Positions 25,644 through 34,386 of a stretch of 64,000 bases of DNA are shown in pieces; positions within the stretch are counted from its first letter, which is position 1, and every line of letters starts with the position of its first letter. A program made the translations under genes and the position numbers. This stretch comes from Spirochaetota bacterium (GTDB taxonomy: Bacteria; Spirochaetota; Spirochaetia; Treponematales; UBA12059), in contig JAHIWG010000143.1 in the NCBI GenBank assembly GCA_018816345.1, positions 1 through 64,000 of the forward strand, read 5' to 3'. The notes below the pieces were generated by a model. It was not told the origin of the DNA and made no database searches. It saw only the letters and a program-made list of their open reading frames with translations.

Positions 25644-26432
25644 ATGAATAATTCCCTGCTGGAGCACCACAGCGAAGAAGAGCTATGGGCTGCCTATAAG
25701 CAGCGCAAGGATCCGCTCATTCGCGAGTCGTTCATCAAGCAATACGCTCCATTAGTGAAATACGTCGCGGGCAAGGTAGCGGCCAACATGCCCGCTTCGG
25801 TAGAATTCGACGACCTGGTCGGGTTCGGGGTTTTCGGCCTCATCGACGCCATCGATAAATTCGATCCCGACAAGAACGTAAAATTCAAGACCTACGCCGT
25901 GACCCGCATCCGCGGGGCCATCTTCGACGAGCTCCGGAGCATCGACTGGGTGCCCCGCTCGGTCAGGCAGAAGACGAAGGAGATCGAGGAGGCCATCCTC
26001 GGCACCGAGGCCAAGCTAGGCAGGCCCGCGACCGATCAGGAGGTCGCGGAGACCCTTGGCCTCTCCGAGGACGAATTCGCCAAGACGATGCTCAAGATAT
26101 CGAGCACCTCGGTCCTGTCCCTCAACGATATCTGGTATAGCGCCGACGACGCCGAGCATATGACCATAGGCGACAGCATCGAGAGCCCGACGAGCCTGAG
26201 CCCGGACTCCATGATAGAGCGGGACGAGATAAGGCGGGTAGTCGTAGAGGCCATCCAAGAGCTTCCCGACAAGGAGAAGAAGGTGCTCGTGCTGTACTAC
26301 TACGAGGAGCTTACGCTCAAGGAGATAGGCAAGGTCCTCGAGGTCACCGAGTCCCGCATCAGCCAGCTGCATACCAAGGCCATACTGAGGCTCCGCGCCA
26401 AGCTAACCCATTACCGCAGGGGCATCGTCTAG
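25644..26432 (+). CDS. fliA: Flagellar sigma factor sigma-28 (FliA/WhiG)
   Basis: Alternative sigma factor for late flagellar genes. 262 residues. Region 2 includes VEFDDLVGFGVFGLIDAIDK and FKTYAVTRIRGAIFDELRSI. Region 3 includes GRPATDQEVAETLGLSEDEF. Region 4 has the helix-turn-helix LTLKEIGKVLEVTESRISQL. It lies 3 nt after the preceding gene and its stop is immediately followed by the ATG of the FapA-like gene. No anti-sigma factor FlgM is visible in this window. Confidence 0.97.
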   Translation: MNNSLLEHHSEEELWAAYKQRKDPLIRESFIKQYAPLVKYVAGKVAANMPASVEFDDLVGFGVFGLIDAIDKFDPDKNVKFKTYAVTRIRGAIFDELRSIDWVPRSVRQKTKEIEEAILGTEAKLGRPATDQEVAETLGLSEDEFAKTMLKISSTSVLSLNDIWYSADDAEHMTIGDSIESPTSLSPDSMIERDEIRRVVVEAIQELPDKEKKVLVLYYYEELTLKEIGKVLEVTESRISQLHTKAILRLRAKLTHYRRGIV

Positions 26433-28421
26433 ATGGACGCGCGCATAGGCTTCGAGGCGGTACGAGAGCTGATGCGCCGCTACATGGACGAGGACGGCGA
26501 TAAGCGCTCCGTGGTGGCCGAGGGCGCGACCGTGGAGGAGGCCCTCAAGAGCGCCGCCGTCCAGCTCGACTGCCCCGTCGCCCGCATCGAGTACGACGTA
26601 CTCGAGAAGGGCATGCAGGGATTCATAGGCATAGGCAGCAAGCGGTGGAAGATAAGCGCCTACGAGGCGGCGGTCAAGAAGAAAGTCGAGGCGGAATTCG
26701 ACGACTCCTTCGACGCAGGCTTCGACCTGCCGGTAGAGCTGAAGCCCCTGCAGCGCGACGTCGACGGCCAGGCCTTCGTGAGGCTCGCGTCCGACGGGGC
26801 CCTCCTCAAGGTCACCCCGCCCGTCGGCAAGGGGAAGAAGGCCAGCGAGAAGCTAGCCGTCGATAAGCTGCACGCCCGAGCCATCCGAGACTTCGACGAG
26901 GCTCTCGTAAAGGAGACTATCAAGGCCGCGAGTTCCGAGTGGGTCCACGTCGGCTCCTTCATCGCCAACCCCGCCGCCGACGCGCTTCTGACCGTGGAGC
27001 TGGGCTCTCAGGAGATGGAAGCCCGCGTCGTCATAACGCCGCCGCAGCCGGGCGGGTGCGACCTCTCCAAGGACGTGATACTGGCGTACCTGCGGAATAA
27101 TAAAGTCGTCTTCGGCGTCATCGAGGAAGCGCTACAGGCGCTCGAGGACGCCCCCCGCTTCAAGGAGCCGATACTCGTCGCGCAGGGCCAGAAGCCGGTC
27201 AACGGCGAGGACGGGCGGATCCAGTTCATGTTCGAGACGGATAGGACGAAGCTGAACCTCGAGGAGAAGAACGGCAAGGTCGACTATAAGGAGCTCCACC
27301 TCGTCCAGAACGTCGTGGAGGGCCAGGCCCTCGCCCGAAAGATCCAGGCCCAGCAGGGCGTCCCGGGGAGGACCGTTACCGGGAAGCTCCTCCCGGCGAA
27401 GAACGGCAAGGATCTGCCGCTCCCCCTCGGGAAGAACGTCCACGCGAGCGACGACGGCCTCACGATCATCGCCGACGTGAACGGTGAGGCGACGTACATA
27501 AACAGCAAGATAAACGTGGAGACCGTATACACCATCGCCGGCGACGTGGACCTGAAGTCCGGCAACCAGTTCTTCCTGGGCACCATCGTGGTGGTGGGCA
27601 ACGTCGAGGACGGCTTCTCCGTCAAGGCGACCGGCAATATCGAGGTGAGGGGAAACGTCGGCAAGGCGGAGATAAGCGCCGAGGGCGACGTCATCGTGCA
27701 CCAGGGAATAACCGGCAAGGGAGCGGGGTCGGTGACGGCGGGCAAGAACGTATGGGCCAAGTTCATAGAGAACGCCAACGTGACCGCCGGCGAGAACGTC
27801 ATCGTCCAGACGAGCATCATCAACTCCGAGGTCACGGCCGAGAAGCGCATCGTCTGCTCCGGGCAGAAGCACGCTTCCATCATCGGCGGCCGCTACCGGG
27901 CCTGCGAGGAGATCAACGCCAAGTCGATCGGCTCCCCCTCGGGCGGAGCGGAGACTATCCTCGAGGTCGGTAGCGATCCTAAGAGCAAGGCGAAGATGGA
28001 CGAGATCGACTCGAAGCAGAAGGTCCTCCAGCGCCAGCTCGACGAGCTCGACAAGAACATCTACACGATGAACGAGACCAAGCGCCAGCGGAAGTCGCTT
28101 CCCGACGATAAGCAGGCCGTCCTGGACGAGCTCGTCCATAAGCGCGACGAGATCGGGGCGGAGGCCTCCGCCCTGAAGGCCGAGTACGATACCATCCAGG
28201 CCTACCTGAATAACCTCAAGGTCAGGGGCAAGGTCAGCGTCTCGGGTCGCATCTACCCGGGCACCGAGATAGTGATCAGGGATATCAGGGAGAAGATAAA
28301 GAACGAGTATAAGGGCCTGACGTTCTACCTTGAGAACATGATGGTCAAAACTACGCGCTACGAGGAATTCGACGACGAGATCCTCAAGAAAGGGCCTCCC
28401 GATGCCCATAAAGCCGATTGA
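26433..28421 (+). CDS. FapA-family (DUF342) protein with N-terminal Jag-like domain
   Basis: 662 residues. An N-terminal Jag-N-type module (about 20-70, KRSVVAEGATVEEALKSAAV and GMQGFIGIGSKRWKI) precedes a FapA/DUF342 region (about 200-480) with its beta-helical, Gly/Val/Asn-rich repeats (for example GDVIVHQGITGKGAGSVTAG). A coiled coil (about 520-600) and a conserved tail follow. DUF342 proteins are polymer-like scaffolds, and FapA of Vibrio affects polar localisation. Its stop-to-start contact with fliA (0 nt) places it in the flagellar transcript. Exact role unknown. Confidence 0.9.
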   Translation: MDARIGFEAVRELMRRYMDEDGDKRSVVAEGATVEEALKSAAVQLDCPVARIEYDVLEKGMQGFIGIGSKRWKISAYEAAVKKKVEAEFDDSFDAGFDLPVELKPLQRDVDGQAFVRLASDGALLKVTPPVGKGKKASEKLAVDKLHARAIRDFDEALVKETIKAASSEWVHVGSFIANPAADALLTVELGSQEMEARVVITPPQPGGCDLSKDVILAYLRNNKVVFGVIEEALQALEDAPRFKEPILVAQGQKPVNGEDGRIQFMFETDRTKLNLEEKNGKVDYKELHLVQNVVEGQALARKIQAQQGVPGRTVTGKLLPAKNGKDLPLPLGKNVHASDDGLTIIADVNGEATYINSKINVETVYTIAGDVDLKSGNQFFLGTIVVVGNVEDGFSVKATGNIEVRGNVGKAEISAEGDVIVHQGITGKGAGSVTAGKNVWAKFIENANVTAGENVIVQTSIINSEVTAEKRIVCSGQKHASIIGGRYRACEEINAKSIGSPSGGAETILEVGSDPKSKAKMDEIDSKQKVLQRQLDELDKNIYTMNETKRQRKSLPDDKQAVLDELVHKRDEIGAEASALKAEYDTIQAYLNNLKVRGKVSVSGRIYPGTEIVIRDIREKIKNEYKGLTFYLENMMVKTTRYEEFDDEILKKGPPDAHKAD

Positions 28422-28725
28422 CCTCCAGACGCTGTTCCTGCAGCTAGGGCAGGTAGGCAAGCAGCAGGCCGCGGAGAAGGACGGCGCCCTCCTGCACGCC
28501 AACCTGCACGGCGCCGCGGCGAAGCGGATCGAGGACGAAGCCGCGAAGGCCGTACATCGCCCCGAGGACGCGCAGACCGCCACGGAATCGGTCAAGGACG
28601 ACGGCGGCAAGCCTCCGGGCTACCAGGGCGACGAGAAGAAGCGAGACGACGGCAAGGCTCCCGAGGACGACGTCGAGACTATCAGCGACCCGGCGCTCGG
28701 CGGCAACGTCGACATATCCGGATAG
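28402..28725 (+). CDS. Small hydrophilic protein, unknown function
   Basis: 107 residues; family not recognised. The N-terminus (MPIKPIDLQTLFLQLGQVGK) is helical and amphipathic; the rest is very hydrophilic, rich in Lys, Asp, Glu and Gly, and likely disordered. It overlaps the FapA-like gene by 20 nt and its stop abuts the next ATG, so it is translated within the flagellar run. Frame usage (G/C at third positions) agrees with a real gene. Confidence 0.8.
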   Translation: MPIKPIDLQTLFLQLGQVGKQQAAEKDGALLHANLHGAAAKRIEDEAAKAVHRPEDAQTATESVKDDGGKPPGYQGDEKKRDDGKAPEDDVETISDPALGGNVDISG

Positions 28726-29442
28726 ATGATGACGCCCGCGCTGATAGCCATAGCCGTACAGGTAATAGTTTCCGCCCTCCTCATAGCATGGACCCGGATC
28801 AAGGTGAGGCGCTTCCTTGGATCCGAGGACGAGATTGACAAGATAAGGCGCGAGATCGGGGCCCTGATAGTGGAGCTGGACGCGAGCGCCGACCGGAACG
28901 TCACGGTCCTTGAGGACCGGCTTACGGCCCTCAAGGAGCTCCTCGTAGAGGCTGACAGGCGGATATCCCTCCTCGGGCAGGAACGCGCGAGGCCGAGGGC
29001 GGACGGAGCCGGGTACGATAGGCTCGGTAGGCCCGCCGAGCCCTCCCGCGCGGCTCCCGCCGTCGCGTACGGGTCGGGCGAGGAGCTTCCGCCCGTGCCC
29101 GGCGTCTCCGTACCCGCCGCGCAAGTATCCTCGGCGCCAGCCTCGCCGGGCTCCTCGAGAGCCGCGCCCGTACCCGCCGCGCCAGCCGCGCCAGCCGAGC
29201 CTGGCGCCGGGAGCGCCGCCTATACCGAGGCGCCCCGCTCGCGCGAACCTGACGTTCCCTTCATACGATTTTCTGAGAAGCCCGTATCGATAGAGGAGCC
29301 TTTCGTCGATAAGGTAATATCGCTCTCTCGCCGGGGATTCTCGAGCGACATCATCGCCGCCCGACTCGGCGCGACAATGGCCGAAGTCGACATCGTACTC
29401 TCAATGGAAAACGAGCGGGACGGCCGAACCGAGGAACACTAG
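28726..29442 (+). CDS. SwrB-like membrane-anchored protein
   Basis: 238 residues. An N-terminal membrane helix (about 4-21, ALIAIAVQVIVSALLIAW) is followed by a coiled coil (about 35-85) and a Pro/Ala-rich linker. The C-terminal module (about 190-230) reads DKVISLSRRGFSSDIIAARL then MAEVDIVLSM. This helix-turn-helix-like tail, the anchor and the position close after the sigma-28 gene match the layout of Bacillus SwrB/YlxL (DUF6115), which promotes basal-body maturation. The match is by architecture, so the call is an inference. Confidence 0.7.
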   Translation: MMTPALIAIAVQVIVSALLIAWTRIKVRRFLGSEDEIDKIRREIGALIVELDASADRNVTVLEDRLTALKELLVEADRRISLLGQERARPRADGAGYDRLGRPAEPSRAAPAVAYGSGEELPPVPGVSVPAAQVSSAPASPGSSRAAPVPAAPAAPAEPGAGSAAYTEAPRSREPDVPFIRFSEKPVSIEEPFVDKVISLSRRGFSSDIIAARLGATMAEVDIVLSMENERDGRTEEH

Positions 29443-29443
29443 C

Positions 29444-31159
29444 GTGCGCGGCATTATCGGCCTCGATTTCGGTACGACCAACACCCTCTGCGCATGGATG
29501 GACGGCGACTCTCCTATCATCGTCCCGAACGACAGGGGCGAGAGGGCGACGCCCTCCGTCATAGCGCGGACCGACTCGGGCGAGCTCATCGTAGGATCGT
29601 CGGCGAGGAACCAGGCCCTCGCCGATCCCAGGTCGGCGCTATTCGGTGTCAAGCGGCTGCTAGGCTCCTCGGGGCCAGTAGAATTCGGCGGCCGGAGCTT
29701 CGCTCCGGAGGACGCCGCGGCCGAGATAATCGCGAAGGCCAAGCGGGACGCGGAGCGCTTCCTCGGATTCGAGATAGACCGGGCGGTTATAACCGTGCCG
29801 GCGCGCTACGGCGATCCTCAACGCAGGGCCGTGCGCGAGGCCGCGCGTCGGGCCGGCCTCAAGGCCGAGCGCGTGATGAACGAGCCGAGCGCCGCCGCCC
29901 TCGCCAGGGCCTGGATGTCCGCCAGGGACGACCAGGAGCGAGTAGTGCTCGTCTACGACTTCGGCGGCGGGACCTTCGACGCCACCGTGCTCAAGGCCAG
30001 GGGCGGATCGTGCACGGTCCTGTCGAGCGAGGGCGACGACGCGCTCGGCGGGATGGACCTCGACCGCGCCCTCTACAGCGACGCCGCGGAGCGCTTCAAG
30101 GCCGAATTCGATATCGATCCCGACGCGGACCCCTACCTGTCGCGCATGCTCGTCGACCTCTGCGAGAAGGCGAAGATAGAGCTGTCGTCGCGGGACGAGG
30201 CCACCATAGCCGTGCCCTTCCTGCGAGGGCCGGGCGGGCTCGTGCACCCGAGCGTAAAGATCGACAGGGCCCGATTCGACCGAATAGCCGCTCCCTTCGT
30301 CGATCGTAGCCTCGCCCTCGTTCGGCGGGTCCTCTCCTCGGCGCGCATGGAGGCCTCTGATATAGGCGCGCTCGTCCTCTCCGGGGGGTCGAGCCGCATA
30401 CCGCTCGTCCGTTCCAGCCTCGCCGGGGAAGTGGGGCGGGAGGCGGACCCCCGCGTCAATCCCGAGGAGATAGTGGCGCTCGGCGCGGCGGTGGAGGCCG
30501 CAAGGCTCGAGGGCAGGCTCGAGGGGCTGTCGTTCACCGACGTCTGCTCGAGGACCTTCGGCCTGGAGATAGACGGCGGGGCGTTCGTGCCGCTCATAAA
30601 GAAGAACGAGCCCCTGCCCGCCCTCGGCAAGAGGATCTTCACGACGGTCGAGGATTTCCAGCGGTCTGTAGAGCTGCACGTGCTCCAGCGGGAAGAGCAC
30701 GAAGCGGCCGCCGGGACCTCCGTCGGGCGCTTCCTCCTGCCCGGCATCAGGAAGGCCAGGAAGGGCGAGCCGAGGATAGCGGTGGAGTTCGCGATAGACG
30801 AGGGCGATATGCTCATAGTACGGGCCCGCGACCTGGATACCGGCGCCGAGCAGTCCATAGCCGTCTTCGACGGGGCGCTCGACCGCCGCTCGCCCGGGGA
30901 CAGGGCGCTAGCCCTCGCGCAGATAGCCAGGCGCGAGGCGGCGGGGCTGACGCTGGACTCGGCGCTAACCTCCGAGCTCGAGGAAGTGCTCGCGATGGCG
31001 GCGGATTGCGGCGCCGACGAGGAGAAGGCCGCGATGGCCGCGACCCTGCTCGAGGGCCTGCTCTCGGAGCTGTCGGCCAGGGCGGCCCTAGCGGGCAAGG
31101 GGCGCGCGGCGTCCTCCGAGCTTCGCTTCCCCGGGCGCCGGCTCGAGGCGGGCCTATGA
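29444..31159 (+). CDS. Hsp70-family chaperone (DnaK-like, short C-terminus)
   Basis: 571 residues, about 60 shorter than housekeeping DnaK. The nucleotide-binding domain has GLDFGTTNTLCAW (phosphate 1), DFGGGTFDATVL (phosphate 2) and LSGGSSRIPLVRSSL (adenosine). The beta substrate domain follows (about 375-500), with only a short helical lid and without the EEVD-type or acidic tail. The GTG start lies 1 nt after the SwrB-like gene, and the stop overlaps the J-protein ATG by 4 nt. It is probably a specialised Hsp70 rather than the cell's main DnaK. Confidence 0.92.
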   Translation: MRGIIGLDFGTTNTLCAWMDGDSPIIVPNDRGERATPSVIARTDSGELIVGSSARNQALADPRSALFGVKRLLGSSGPVEFGGRSFAPEDAAAEIIAKAKRDAERFLGFEIDRAVITVPARYGDPQRRAVREAARRAGLKAERVMNEPSAAALARAWMSARDDQERVVLVYDFGGGTFDATVLKARGGSCTVLSSEGDDALGGMDLDRALYSDAAERFKAEFDIDPDADPYLSRMLVDLCEKAKIELSSRDEATIAVPFLRGPGGLVHPSVKIDRARFDRIAAPFVDRSLALVRRVLSSARMEASDIGALVLSGGSSRIPLVRSSLAGEVGREADPRVNPEEIVALGAAVEAARLEGRLEGLSFTDVCSRTFGLEIDGGAFVPLIKKNEPLPALGKRIFTTVEDFQRSVELHVLQREEHEAAAGTSVGRFLLPGIRKARKGEPRIAVEFAIDEGDMLIVRARDLDTGAEQSIAVFDGALDRRSPGDRALALAQIARREAAGLTLDSALTSELEEVLAMAADCGADEEKAAMAATLLEGLLSELSARAALAGKGRAASSELRFPGRRLEAGL

Positions 31160-31797
31160 GCGAGCGGGCCATGTATATTGCGCTCGGGCTCGAGCCGGGC
31201 GCGCCCTCGGCCGAGCTGAAGCGCGCCTATAGGAACCTCAGCCTCAAGCTGCATCCTGACGCCTCGGGCGACCCGAGGACGGCCAGGCGCTTCGCCGTCG
31301 TCGCCAAGGCCTACGAGACGCTATCGGTCAAGGCGCGCGAGCGCTCGGGGCCGGCGCCGAGGCCGCTGGCCGATACGGAAAGCGTCGACCTATTCGCCCT
31401 CGGCTCAGAGCTCGCGACCGACCCCGATCCCGATCGCCGCCGGGCCGCCGCGAGGCGGCTCGGGCTGTCGGGCAAGAGGAGCGCGTGGGTGTTCCTCCGT
31501 AAAGGCCTGTACGACGCCGATCCCGAGGTGGCCGCCGCTTGCGTCCGGGCCGCCGCCGTGCTAGGCCTGGCCCAAGGCTCGGGCGAGATCGCCGGGGCCT
31601 ACGAGCGGGCAGGCCCGGCGCTCCGCGACTCTATACTGGAATCGGCTAAGGCTACGCGCGACGCGCTCTTCCTGGCCGCGCTCGAGGCGGCGAAATCGGA
31701 CGACGACCCGCGCCGCAGGGCCACGGCCTGCTCACTGCTATCCGAGCTTCGCTCCGCCTCGGCCGGCGACGGCCTGAGCCGCGCCGAGGTCTCCTGA
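31156..31797 (+). CDS. J-domain protein with HEAT-like repeats
   Basis: 213 residues from an ATG overlapping the Hsp70 stop (ATGA). Residues 5-60 form a J-domain with HPD at 33-35 (RNLSLKLHPDASGD). Residues about 90-205 are Ala/Arg/Leu-rich helical repeats of about 30 residues (for example DPDPDRRRAAARRLGLSGK, DPEVAAACVRAAAVLGLAQG, DDDPRRRATACSLLSELRSA) resembling HEAT/PBS repeats. No Gly/Phe or zinc-finger region is present, so it is not DnaJ proper. It most likely recruits the adjacent Hsp70 to a particular client. Confidence 0.88.
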   Translation: MSERAMYIALGLEPGAPSAELKRAYRNLSLKLHPDASGDPRTARRFAVVAKAYETLSVKARERSGPAPRPLADTESVDLFALGSELATDPDPDRRRAAARRLGLSGKRSAWVFLRKGLYDADPEVAAACVRAAAVLGLAQGSGEIAGAYERAGPALRDSILESAKATRDALFLAALEAAKSDDDPRRRATACSLLSELRSASAGDGLSRAEVS

Positions 31798-31808
31798 CCG
31801 TCTCCCGG

Positions 31809-31840
31809 CTAGCCCGCGGGGCCTTGGCCTAGCCCGCGGG
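31809..31840. repeat. 12-bp direct repeat at a convergent gene junction
   Basis: CTAGCCCGCGGG occurs at 31809-31820 and again at 31829-31840 (period 20). The second copy contains the stop codon of the minus-strand regulator (31829-31831). It also lies in a larger palindrome, with GGCCTAG (31826-31832) pairing CTAGGCC (31843-31849). No T-run follows on either strand, so a canonical terminator is not evident. Confidence 0.5.
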
Positions 31841-33184
31841 CTCTAGGCCGTAATCCTGTATCTTCTGGTAGAGCGTCTTGCGGCCTATGCCGAGGATCTC
31901 GGCGGTACGGCTCTTGTTGCCTCCCTGGGCCGCGAGCGTCTCCCGAATAAGGATGCGCTCGGCGTCGGCGAGGCTTGAACCCGGCGGTACCCTGATCACG
32001 CTCTCCTCCTCGCCCGGGCGGACGCTCGGGGGAAGGTCGTCCATGGTCACCAGGCCGCCGGAGGCCATCACCACGGCGCTCTCTATGCAGTTGCGCAGCT
32101 CGCGCACGTTCCCCGGCCACGAGTAGGCGAAGAGGGCGGCGCGGGCCTTAGGGTCGAAGCCCTCGATGGGCTTGCCGTTGTCGTCGGCGAACTCCTTTAG
32201 GAAGGCCCCTGCCAGGAGGGGTATGTCGTCCTTTCGCTCCCGGAGCGGCGGCACGTGTATATTGACGACGTTAAGCCGGTAGTACAGGTCCTCGCGGAAG
32301 GCGCCGGAGGCGATCTCCTCCTTGAGGTCCTTGTTTGTCGCGGCGACGACGCGGACGTCGGTCTCTATCGTGCTCTCGCCCCCGACGCGCTCGAAGCGCT
32401 TGTCCTGGAGCACCCGGAGTATCTTGATCTGTACGTTCTGGTTTATCTCGCCTATCTCGTCGAGGAACAGCGTGCCCTCGTTGGCCAGCTCGAAGCGCCC
32501 CTTCTTCCGGGCCTGGGCCCCGGTGAACGAGCCCTTCTCGTGCCCGAACAGCTCGCTCTCCAGGAGGGATTCCGCGAGGGCCGCGCAGTGCACCTTGATG
32601 AAGGGCTTGTCGGAGCGAGGCGACAGGTTGTGTATCGCGTCGGCGACGAGCTCCTTGCCCACGCCGGACTCCCCGGTGATGAGCACGCTGGCCTTGGTCG
32701 GCGCGACGCGGCGGACCAGGTCGAAGATGCGCCTGATGGAAGGGCTCTTGCCCACTATCGTGGAGGTTCGGCGCTGGGTCTCCACCTCCTCCATGAGCTC
32801 CTCGTTGCGCCTCGCCAGCTCGCGGCGCTCCAGGGCGCGCTTGACGAGTATCGAGAGGTGGTCGAGGTTGACGGGCTTGGTTATGAAGTCGTACGCGCCG
32901 TTGCGCATCGCGCTGACGGCGTCCTCCACCGTGCCGTGGCCCGTAAGGACGATGACGGGGACCGACGGGTACCGCGAGGCGACGTGCTTGAGCAGGTCGC
33001 CGCCCGAGAGGCCGGGCATGCGGAGGTCGGTGATAACGAGGTCTACGTCGCCGCGGTCGACGGCCGCCACGCCCTCCCTGCCGTCGGCGGCGAGCGATAT
33101 GTCGTAGCCGTCGAGCCGCAGGTATTCCCCAAGGCCCTCGCGTATGTTCTTCTCGTCGTCTACGACGAGTATCGTGAATCTCAT
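31829..33184 (-). CDS. atoC: NtrC-type sigma-54 response regulator
   Basis: 451 residues. Receiver domain with phospho-acceptor D53 (VITDLRMPG). The AAA+ domain has Walker A GESGVGKE (171-178), the sigma-54 contact loop GSFTGA (218-223; canonical GAFTGA) and Walker [12 protein letters not shown] Fis-type helix-turn-helix lies at the C-terminus ([20 protein letters not shown]). Its ATG overlaps the sensor kinase stop by 4 nt, so the two form a pair. It presumably activates sigma-54 promoters; the target genes cannot be read here. The name atoC follows treponemal usage. Confidence 0.93.
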   Translation of the reverse strand: MRFTILVVDDEKNIREGLGEYLRLDGYDISLAADGREGVAAVDRGDVDLVITDLRMPGLSGGDLLKHVASRYPSVPVIVLTGHGTVEDAVSAMRNGAYDFITKPVNLDHLSILVKRALERRELARRNEELMEEVETQRRTSTIVGKSPSIRRIFDLVRRVAPTKASVLITGESGVGKELVADAIHNLSPRSDKPFIKVHCAALAESLLESELFGHEKGSFTGAQARKKGRFELANEGTLFLDEIGEINQNVQIKILRVLQDKRFERVGGESTIETDVRVVAATNKDLKEEIASGAFREDLYYRLNVVNIHVPPLRERKDDIPLLAGAFLKEFADDNGKPIEGFDPKARAALFAYSWPGNVRELRNCIESAVVMASGGLVTMDDLPPSVRPGEEESVIRVPPGSSLADAERILIRETLAAQGGNKSRTAEILGIGRKTLYQKIQDYGLEPAG

Positions 33185-34386
33185 CTGGCCTCCTCCGGCG
33201 ACCCGGAGGGCCGCGTCCCGCAGTCGTTTCCGTCGGGGCAGGCGCCGGTAATCATGCGCCTCTCCCGCTGCGGTATCGGCAGCGTTATAACGAACGAGGA
33301 GCCCTGGCCCGGCTTCGAGGTGACCGAGATATCGCCGCCGTGCTCCTTTATGATCTTATAGGTGAGCGTGAGGCCGAGGCCCGTGCCGTTCTCCTTGGTC
33401 GTGAAGTACGGCTCGAATATCTTGCCTAGCTTGTCCTCGGGGATGCCGGCGCCGGAATCCTCCACCGCTATCTTGAGCTCGTCCCCGGTCGCGGCGGTCG
33501 AGAGCCTGAGCTCGCCGCCGTCGGGCATAGCCGCGGTCGCGTTCTTCACCAGGTTAAGGAGCGCCTGCTTGAGGTAGCGCCTGTCGAACGGGACAGGCGG
33601 CGCGTCCTTGGCGTACTCGACGGAGAGCGAGATGCCCGCGCTCTCCACCTCGAGCCTCATGAACTCGGCTAGCTCGCGGAGGAGGGCGTTGGCGTCGTCG
33701 TTGATCGGCGTTATGTCCATGGGCCTGACGGCGAACAGGAAGTCGACGACTATCTTATTGAGCCTGTCTATCTCCTCGGTGACTATGTCGAGGTATCGCG
33801 TCAGCGGCTCCTCGGCCTTGCCCTTGAGCGCCTTGCGCATCAACTGGACGTGGATGCTTATGGAACCGAGCGGGTTCTTTATCTCGTGGGCTACCCCGGC
33901 CGCGAGGGTCGTCAAGGAGGCGAGGCTCTCGGCCCTGCGCAGCCTGGCCTCCCTGCGGCGCTTGTCGGTAGTCTCCTCCACGTGTATGAGCGTGCCCCGG
34001 ATGCGCCTGTCCCTGACGAGGGGCGTCACGCTGACCGCTATGATGCGCGTCCCCGCCTTCGTGTCGAGTGCGAATTCCCTGTCGATTATCGACTCTTCGC
34101 CGTTCAGCGCCTTGTCGAAGAAATCCGAAAGCTCGTCGTCGCGCACGCTCTCCCAGAGCGGCGCGTCGAACAGCTCCACCTGCGAGACGGGGAGGAGCCG
34201 CTCGGCCGCCTTGTTCACGAGTATGGGCGCGTGGTCCTCGTCGCAGACTACTATCCCGTCCATCATGGAGTCGAGCACGGCGTCGAGCCGCTCGTTCTCG
34301 TCGGCCAGCACCCTGAGGAGGCCCCGGATCGAATCCTCGTTCATCCGGGAGACCTTCTCCATGGCGCGCTCCAGGAACTTCCTCAT
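33181..34386 (-). CDS. atoS: Cytosolic PAS sensor histidine kinase
   Basis: 401 residues with no membrane segment, so a soluble NtrB-type kinase. A PAS domain (about 30-140) is followed by HisKA with the H-box VAHEIKNPLGS (phospho-His 167). The HATPase domain has N-box NLVKNATAA, G1 DSGAGIPEDKLGKIFEP and G2 GTGLGLTL. The C-terminal about 25 residues form an extension with two Cys. The stop overlaps the regulator ATG, and the start overlaps the holB stop. The signal it senses is unknown. Confidence 0.93.
   Translation of the reverse strand: MRKFLERAMEKVSRMNEDSIRGLLRVLADENERLDAVLDSMMDGIVVCDEDHAPILVNKAAERLLPVSQVELFDAPLWESVRDDELSDFFDKALNGEESIIDREFALDTKAGTRIIAVSVTPLVRDRRIRGTLIHVEETTDKRRREARLRRAESLASLTTLAAGVAHEIKNPLGSISIHVQLMRKALKGKAEEPLTRYLDIVTEEIDRLNKIVVDFLFAVRPMDITPINDDANALLRELAEFMRLEVESAGISLSVEYAKDAPPVPFDRRYLKQALLNLVKNATAAMPDGGELRLSTAATGDELKIAVEDSGAGIPEDKLGKIFEPYFTTKENGTGLGLTLTYKIIKEHGGDISVTSKPGQGSSFVITLPIPQRERRMITGACPDGNDCGTRPSGSPEEAR

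Noticed and set aside
31829-33184. Sigma-54 promoters near the NtrC-type regulator
   Set aside because: I looked in the gaps around the regulator and elsewhere for TGGCAC-N5-TTGC patterns and saw none convincing; the targets are probably outside the window.
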